Source: JALZHR01 sp036389695
GTDB taxonomy: Bacteria; Acidobacteriota; Blastocatellia; Pyrinomonadales; Pyrinomonadaceae
NCBI GenBank assembly: GCA_036389695.1
Contig: DASVWG010000162.1
Location: 1 to 27,664, forward strand
Length of the DNA: 27,664 nt
Direction: 5' to 3'
The notes under the pieces are model-generated. The model ran no database searches. It saw only the letters and a program-made list of their open reading frames with translations, and had not been told where the DNA came from. This document shows, piece by piece, positions 23,172 through 27,664 of the stretch (the stretch's first letter is position 1; the number at the start of each line of letters is the position of its first letter). Both the position numbers and the translations under genes were made by a program.

Positions 23172-24089
23172 TTATTTATCTTTCAGCCGCGCCAGATGCC
23201 GGTTTGCCGCGTCCGTTAAAACGTAAACCGCCAGCGAAACGACGATAATTGTCACGACATTGATAAAAAACGCGAGCGCTCGCTGCGTGATTTCGTTTTC
23301 GCCGGTCGTCGCCGGAAAACCGAAAACCAGGCAGATGCCGAACCAGACGGGAATGATGGCGATTTGCGCGGTCGCCGCGAGCCCGATCATTTCGCGCCTG
23401 CCGACGTCGTCGATGTTTGCCAGTCCGGCAGCGACGGCGACCGCTACCGAAATCAGAAAACCGACGAAAAGCGAATTAAACTCGTTATATTTAAGCGGCG
23501 GATTGGAAACGGCGGCAACCGCCGCACCGCCCGCCAGAAGCAGAATCGCCGCCGCCACGCAAGCCAGAAAGCCCTGCATGACGAGCTTCCAGTTTCGCGT
23601 CCACGCGCCGAAACCGATGGAAAGCATCAGAGGCAGCAGCGGCAGAAACAAAAGTCCGGCGATAATCAGCAAAATCTGATGCTGAATCAAGCCGTAAGCC
23701 AGCAGGCACGCCGCGATAAAAATGCGCCCGACAAAACCGTATGTGACGTGCGTAAATTGCCAGAGCTCTTCCAGAATATCAACCGACGGTTCGACCAGCG
23801 GCAAGGTCAGCTCGCGCAAATCGTCTTTCGAGATAATCGAGCGCGGCTGGCGCGTATTAATCGAAAAATCCGACGGATTGTAAAAATCCGCCGCCAGAAC
23901 CGCGTCGACAAATCGCTTGCCTTTCGGCGTCGAGGTTTCGACATCGACCGCATCTTTGGTTTCGATTCTGCCGTCGCTATGGACGCTTTTTGTCTGGTGA
24001 ATCGAAACCTTGTCGATGCCGACGGAAAATGCGGTTCGGGCAACGTCTTCGCCTCTGCCTTCGGGCGCGGACACTTTTATCAAACGCAT
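23172..24089 (-). CDS. DUF389-like membrane protein
   Basis: The 305-residue protein starts with a soluble domain (about 1-100; MRLIKVSAPEGRGEDV, then GIDKVSIH) like the ferredoxin-like head of DUF389 proteins. About six membrane segments follow (117-135, 138-160, 172-194, 206-224, 234-258, 269-291); the second (LLIIAGLLFLPLLPLML) fits the Pro-rich core of that family. The family is uncharacterised; a transport role is often guessed. The start overlaps a good ribosome site (CGAGGAA on the minus strand) that lies inside the 3' end of cyanophycinase, with only 3 nt between the two genes, so translation is probably coupled. Its place between two enzymes of cyanophycin breakdown raises the question of transport or sensing of that polymer or its products. 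Confidence 0.65.
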   Translation of the reverse strand: MRLIKVSAPEGRGEDVARTAFSVGIDKVSIHQTKSVHSDGRIETKDAVDVETSTPKGKRFVDAVLAADFYNPSDFSINTRQPRSIISKDDLRELTLPLVEPSVDILEELWQFTHVTYGFVGRIFIAACLLAYGLIQHQILLIIAGLLFLPLLPLMLSIGFGAWTRNWKLVMQGFLACVAAAILLLAGGAAVAAVSNPPLKYNEFNSLFVGFLISVAVAVAAGLANIDDVGRREMIGLAATAQIAIIPVWFGICLVFGFPATTGENEITQRALAFFINVVTIIVVSLAVYVLTDAANRHLARLKDK

Positions 24090-24092
24090 ATT

Positions 24093-24932
24093 TTATTCCT
24101 CGTTCGTCGTCGCGGCGGTCAAGCCTTTTAAGGTCGGGCTGATTGGCTCGCGTTTTTTCAGATTGTATTTATAACCGGCGGGCAGAATGTGGACGCACAC
24201 TTCAAACAATCCGATTGTCTCACTGTCGTGGCGATAGGCGAGATTGCTGTGTTTCATCTTGCTGCCGTCGATTATCGTGACGACGCCTTCGCCGAGAACT
24301 CTGAATTCATTGCCCTTAAAGCAAATCGCGGTTTTTTCGTCGATGCCGATGCCCAAATCCTGCGGGTAATGCGCGATTGCCGTCAACAGTCGCCCGTGTC
24401 GCCCGCGCTCGGAAAAATGCGTGTCGATAATCGTCTCGCTGATTAAGTCCATTCCCGGCGCGATTTTGATGGCGCTGACGCGCGGCGCGATGTCGTTTCT
24501 GCCGGTGGTAATCATCGAATTCGACATCATCATCGCGCCCGCGCTCGTTCCGGCGATAATAAAGCCTTCTTTATATCTTTCGTGAATCACGTCGTGAAGC
24601 GGCGTGCCGCCTAAAAGACTGGTGACGTTTAACTGGTCGCCGCCGGTGAAAAACAGCGCGTCGGCGTCTTTAATTTTTTTCAGCGCGGATTTATCGAAAG
24701 CGTCTTCGCGCTCGGAAACGTCAACGACGTTAACGTGTTTAATGCCCTGTCCGCGAAACATCGAATTATATTTTTGCGCCGCGCTTTCAGGCTCGTTGGT
24801 CGCGATGGTCATGACGACGATTCGAGCGTCGGATTTATCTTTTAAAAGACCTAAAAATTCCTGCAAAATATCAGAAGTTTCCGAAAACTCACCGCCGCCG
24901 ATGGCGATGAGCGTCGAGTCGGATTTACTCAT
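24093..24932 (-). CDS. cphB: Cyanophycinase
   Basis: Cyanophycinase is an S51-family serine exopeptidase that trims cyanophycin, a polymer of Asp with Arg side groups, to beta-Asp-Arg dipeptides. The 279-residue protein has the family marks: IGGGEFSE near the start (11-18), FFTGGDQ (94-100) and the nucleophile Ser130 in AGTSAGAMMMS. Downstream, DTHFSERGR and GIGIDEKTA are also typical. It has no signal peptide and so should act inside the cell. The ATG at 24932 gives the normal length; an extended frame to 25211 would run into engB and has no support. A GGGGAAAG ribosome site precedes the ATG. It is divergent from engB with 76 bp between and is followed after 3 nt by the DUF389-like gene. Confidence 0.9.
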   Translation of the reverse strand: MSKSDSTLIAIGGGEFSETSDILQEFLGLLKDKSDARIVVMTIATNEPESAAQKYNSMFRGQGIKHVNVVDVSEREDAFDKSALKKIKDADALFFTGGDQLNVTSLLGGTPLHDVIHERYKEGFIIAGTSAGAMMMSNSMITTGRNDIAPRVSAIKIAPGMDLISETIIDTHFSERGRHGRLLTAIAHYPQDLGIGIDEKTAICFKGNEFRVLGEGVVTIIDGSKMKHSNLAYRHDSETIGLFEVCVHILPAGYKYNLKKREPISPTLKGLTAATTNEE

Positions 24933-25008
24933 ATTTTTCTTTCCCCTTGTTCGCGAATTTGTTTGTGTTTCTATTTTAGCACCTTTAAAATGCATAATTA
25001 AAGATGTT

Positions 25009-25590
25009 ATGAAAATTTTATCATCCGAATTTATTAAAAGTTCGTTCACTAGCGAACATTGGACGACCGACGGCAGACCGGAAATTTCTTTTCTCGGTCG
25101 CTCGAACGTCGGCAAATCCTCGCTGATTAATTCGCTTTTGCAGCGCAAAGGCTTGGCGCGCACCTCGAACACGCCGGGCAGAACGCAGAGCATCAATTTT
25201 TTTCTCGTCAACGAGCGTTTTTATTTTGTCGATTTGCCCGGCTACGGCTACGCGAAAGTGTCGAAAACGATGCGCGCCGATTGGGGCGTCATGGCGGAAG
25301 AATATCTCGCCCAAAGGCGCGAGCTGGTGCTGTCGATACAGTTAATCGATTCGCGCCACAGCCCGACCGGACTCGATAGAGATTTAAACGAATGGCTCGT
25401 TTTTCATCAAAAAAATCACATAATCGTCGCAACCAAAGCCGACAAACTTTCATCCAACAAACTCCGAAAGAGTTTGGACGAAATACGACAGGTTTTGCCC
25501 GCAAGCAAAATCATCCCGTATTCGTCGGAAACGGGTAAAGGCAGAGATGCCGTCTGGCGCGAAATAGAAATCGCGCTGGCAAACGGATAA
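25009..25590 (+). CDS. engB: EngB/YsxC GTPase, ribosome biogenesis
   Basis: EngB (YihA/YsxC) is an essential small GTPase that helps mature the 50S ribosomal subunit. The 193 residues contain all G motifs: G1 GRSNVGKS (30-37), G2 around Thr59 in TPGRTQ, G3 DLPGYG (75-80), G4 TKAD (142-145) and a G5-like SSETGKG near the end. Length is typical. The start at 25009 follows a short purine run (TTAAAGATG) and gives MKILSSEFIKSSF; an in-frame extension to 24604 would overlap cyanophycinase on the other strand. It is divergent from cphB and monocistronic. Confidence 0.95.
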   Translation: MKILSSEFIKSSFTSEHWTTDGRPEISFLGRSNVGKSSLINSLLQRKGLARTSNTPGRTQSINFFLVNERFYFVDLPGYGYAKVSKTMRADWGVMAEEYLAQRRELVLSIQLIDSRHSPTGLDRDLNEWLVFHQKNHIIVATKADKLSSNKLRKSLDEIRQVLPASKIIPYSSETGKGRDAVWREIEIALANG

Positions 25591-26048
25591 GCGAGATTAT
25601 TCGCCGTAGACGCGGACGATAAAAAAATATAAAATTGATATTTACAAAGCGTTTGAGCAAAAACCTGAAAACTTCAGCGTCTGTAGCCGTGAATAGTTTC
25701 CTAATCCGAACGGAGTTAAATAATTGAAAATCGTGTTCAGTGTGTAACTTTTTTGTAACTTTGAGCAGATTAATATTTTCTATTCAAAGAAATCGCAATT
25801 TTTTAGTTGATTTCTTGAGTTAAACTGGGTAATAATTAGGCATCTCAGTAAAACTCAGGGTTTTGAGAAAAGCTTTCGGGCTTTAATCAAGTTTACACCC
25901 CTACTGAACTTTCCATAAATATCTCCAAGAGTTAAGCAAATCAATCTACTACGAGGATGATAATTTTTTGTAAAACTCGACAGTTGAGGGTGAGACGCTT
26001 CACATTCAAAAGGTTCTTTTCTAACAAACAGACAGACGGGTATAAAAC
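25591..26048 (+). other. Long rho leader with a candidate promoter
   Basis: There is no gene in these 458 bp. A candidate promoter is TTGATT (25807-25812), 18 bp, AATAAT (25831-25836), which would give a leader of about 205 nt. Small stems are visible (CTGAA/TTCAG near 25664, AAAGC/GCTTT near 25870) and GTAACTTT is directly repeated near 25750. rho is often autoregulated through its own leader by Rho-dependent termination, so the length is suggestive. No ribosome site is clear before the rho ATG. Confidence 0.4.
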
Positions 26049-27500
26049 ATGGCAACGAAAACAACACGCAGCCGCACAACAGTAAGAGCGGCAAAAACAG
26101 AAGAAAACGGTCTTGCATTGACAGACGCGCAAGACAATGGACAAACGACGATGGACGCGCAAACCGAAACTACTACGACGACGGCTCCGGAAACGGACGG
26201 TAATAACAAGCGGGAAGAAAAGTCGGAAGCCTTTAACAACGACGGCGAATTGCTGAATCTGGCGGTGCTGAAAGAAATGTCGATTTCGCAATTGACCAAC
26301 ATCGCCAAAGACCTCGGCGTCGAAGGCGCATCCGGCATGCGCAAGCAGGAATTGATTTTCAAAGTCCTCGCCGCGCAGACCGAAAAAAGCGGCTTGATAT
26401 TCTCCGAGGGCGTGCTGGAAACTTTGCCGGACGGCTTCGGCTTTCTGCGCGCGCCGGAGTATAACTATCTGCCGGGACCGGACGACATCTACGTCAGCCC
26501 TTCGCAGATTCGCAAATTCGACCTGCGCACCGGCGACACCGTATCGGGACAGATTCGCCCGCCGAAAGAAGGCGAGCGTTATTTCGCTTTAATCAAGGTC
26601 GAAGCCATCAACTTCGAAGCGCCGGAACATTCCAGAGAGAAAATATTTTTCGACAACCTGACGCCGCTCTATCCTGACGAACAGCTCAAGATGGAAGTGC
26701 AGTCCGACCAGATTGCCGCGCGCGTTATCGACCTTGTCACGCCCATCGGCAAAGGACAGCGCGCCTTGATTGTCGCGCCGCCGCGCACCGGTAAAACGAT
26801 GCTGCTGCAAACGATGGCGAATTCAATCACGGAAAATCATCCGGAAGTCACCTTGATAGTTCTCTTGATTGACGAGCGACCGGAAGAAGTCACCGATATG
26901 CAGCGCTCGGTCAAAGGCGAAGTCATCTCTTCGACCTTCGACGAGCCGCCGACCCGCCACGTGCAGGTCGCCGATATGGTCATCGAAAAAGCAAAACGCC
27001 TCGTCGAACACAAACGCGACGTCGTCATTCTGCTCGACTCGATTACACGCTTGGCTCGCGCGCATAACGCCGTCGTTCCGCCGTCAGGCAAAATCCTATC
27101 CGGCGGTATCGACTCCAACGCGCTCCAGCGCCCCAAGCGCTTCTTCGGCGCCGCCCGCAATATCGAAGAAGGCGGCAGCCTGACCATCATCGCCACCGCT
27201 TTGATTGACACCGGCTCGCGTATGGACGACGTCATCTTCGAAGAATTCAAAGGAACCGGCAACTCGGAAATCCACTTGGATAGAAGACTGTCCGACAAAC
27301 GCCTCTTCCCGGCAATCGATTTACAGCGCTCAGGCACGCGCAAAGAGGAGCTTCTCATCAACAAAGAAGACCTCAACCGCATCTGGGTCATGCGCCGCGT
27401 CCTGAATCCCTTATCGCCCGTCGAACAAATGGAAGTCGTGCTGGAACGTTTATCAAAAACCAAAACCAACGCCGAATTCCTCGCTTCGATGCAAAGCTAA
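26049..27500 (+). CDS. rho: Transcription termination factor Rho
   Basis: Rho is the hexameric RNA helicase that ends transcription at rut sites. The 483 residues begin with a polar extension of about 64 (rich in Thr, Glu, Asn and Asp) that the E. coli protein lacks. Then come the Rho N-terminal helix bundle (about 66-112), the cold-shock-type RNA-binding domain (about 115-190; DGFGFLRAPEYNYL), and the RecA-type ATPase with Walker A APPRTGKT (243-250), Walker B VVILLDS (325-331) and the Q and R loops (SGKILSGGIDSNALQRP, then GTGNSEIHLDR). Such insertions are common outside Proteobacteria and may affect RNA binding. It is followed by two hairpins. Confidence 0.97.
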   Translation: MATKTTRSRTTVRAAKTEENGLALTDAQDNGQTTMDAQTETTTTTAPETDGNNKREEKSEAFNNDGELLNLAVLKEMSISQLTNIAKDLGVEGASGMRKQELIFKVLAAQTEKSGLIFSEGVLETLPDGFGFLRAPEYNYLPGPDDIYVSPSQIRKFDLRTGDTVSGQIRPPKEGERYFALIKVEAINFEAPEHSREKIFFDNLTPLYPDEQLKMEVQSDQIAARVIDLVTPIGKGQRALIVAPPRTGKTMLLQTMANSITENHPEVTLIVLLIDERPEEVTDMQRSVKGEVISSTFDEPPTRHVQVADMVIEKAKRLVEHKRDVVILLDSITRLARAHNAVVPPSGKILSGGIDSNALQRPKRFFGAARNIEEGGSLTIIATALIDTGSRMDDVIFEEFKGTGNSEIHLDRRLSDKRLFPAIDLQRSGTRKEELLINKEDLNRIWVMRRVLNPLSPVEQMEVVLERLSKTKTNAEFLASMQS

Positions 27501-27524
27501 TCATTCAGCGTCAATCGTCAAACG

Positions 27525-27574
27525 AAAATCGTGAATAGAAACTCTTGATTTAAAGTTTCTATTCACGATTTTTT
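27525..27574 (+). terminator. Intrinsic terminator after rho
   Basis: A perfect 18-bp stem (27525-27542, AAAATCGTGAATAGAAAC, with 27555-27572) and 12-nt loop run into a T-rich tract (to 27580). It shares AAATCGTGAATAG with the palindrome after tig, so it seems derived from the same repeat. Confidence 0.8.
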
Positions 27575-27619
27575 ATTTTTAAAGACGTGTCAAGAATTTT
27601 TTTAAAGGCAGAAGCTCGC

Positions 27620-27664
27620 GCCAGCAAAGGTGCAGAATCGCTAAACTTTTGCACCTTTGCTGGC
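27620..27664. terminator. Second hairpin at the window edge
   Basis: GCCAGCAAAGGTGCA (27620-27634) is the exact reverse complement of 27650-27664, where the window ends. The stem is at least 15 bp with a 15-nt loop. Whether a T-tract follows cannot be seen; it may be a terminator for a convergent gene beyond the window or another intergenic palindrome. Confidence 0.5.

Noticed and set aside
23364..24131. A 255-codon plus-strand open frame opposite the DUF389-like gene
   Set aside because: It is the antisense shadow of a well-supported gene with its own ribosome site and membrane segments; its composition is rich in Arg and Gln with no motif.
24604..25008. N-terminal extension of engB by 135 codons
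   Set aside because: It runs antisense through cyanophycinase; EngB proteins start just before the G1 region as with the ATG at 25009.
24933..25211. N-terminal extension of cyanophycinase by 93 codons
   Set aside because: It would overlap engB on the other strand; the ATG at 24932 has a ribosome site and gives the family length.
25716..25750. A seven-codon leader peptide (TTG start after CGGAG) upstream of rho
   Set aside because: It is very short, starts with TTG and lies before the candidate rho promoter; there is nothing to separate it from chance.

Overview
The window is 27.7 kb of ordinary bacterial chromosome at roughly 50% GC. Gene content points to a Gram-negative-type bacterium. 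The large Ser/Thr kinase with a TolB-like propeller, the Asn-Thr-Asn-Gly linker protein and the repeat-rich intergenic gaps suggest Acidobacteriota, perhaps class Blastocatellia. That placement is inferred from style, not from a marker gene.

Layout, left to right. (1) A two-CBS-domain protein with a candidate sigma-54 promoter. (2) A PBP1B-like bifunctional penicillin-binding protein. (3) tRNA-Leu(TAG), then the proteostasis cluster tig-clpP-clpX, closed by a strong intrinsic terminator; lon lies separately at 16.6-19.1 kb. (4) Two cell-wall lytic enzymes on the minus strand (GH19-type muramidase/chitinase fold, then an M15 peptidase). (5) A convergent signalling pair: an FHA-GAF-AAA+-Fis sigma-54 activator and a membrane Ser/Thr kinase whose stop codons are 3 bp apart. 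(6) A 133-residue orphan gene behind a near-consensus sigma-54 promoter, then a membrane-anchored protein with one CxxCH haem motif. (7) An IPT/TIG membrane protein with an in-frame 15-bp minisatellite. (8) An unrecognised 149-residue protein. (9) A minus-strand cluster of cyanophycinase, a DUF389-like membrane protein and an isoaspartyl dipeptidase-like amidohydrolase, divergent from engB. (10) rho with a long leader and two hairpin terminators.

The most interesting signal is at 8.6-14.8 kb. The promoter regions of both the activator and the kinase carry the same tandem operator, two copies of TATCA-N4-TGATA with starts exactly 21 bp apart. The copy near the kinase lies about 95 bp upstream of the predicted start of the sigma-54 promoter of the orphan gene, which is where an activator should bind. 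The FHA domain would let the activator read phosphothreonine made by the kinase. A near-copy of the operator and a weaker GG-N10-GC element sit upstream of the lytic genes. I read this as a candidate kinase / FHA-activator / sigma-54 regulon controlling an undescribed small protein and possibly the lysins.

The second system is a candidate cyanophycin-breakdown cluster. Cyanophycinase would release beta-Asp-Arg and the amidohydrolase would split it. The amidohydrolase has Glu at the position of the usual carboxylated Lys, and a membrane protein lies between the two enzymes.

Nearly every intergenic gap holds a long palindrome, several built from short repeated words that differ from gap to gap. 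There is no integrase, transposase, CRISPR array or rRNA in the window.
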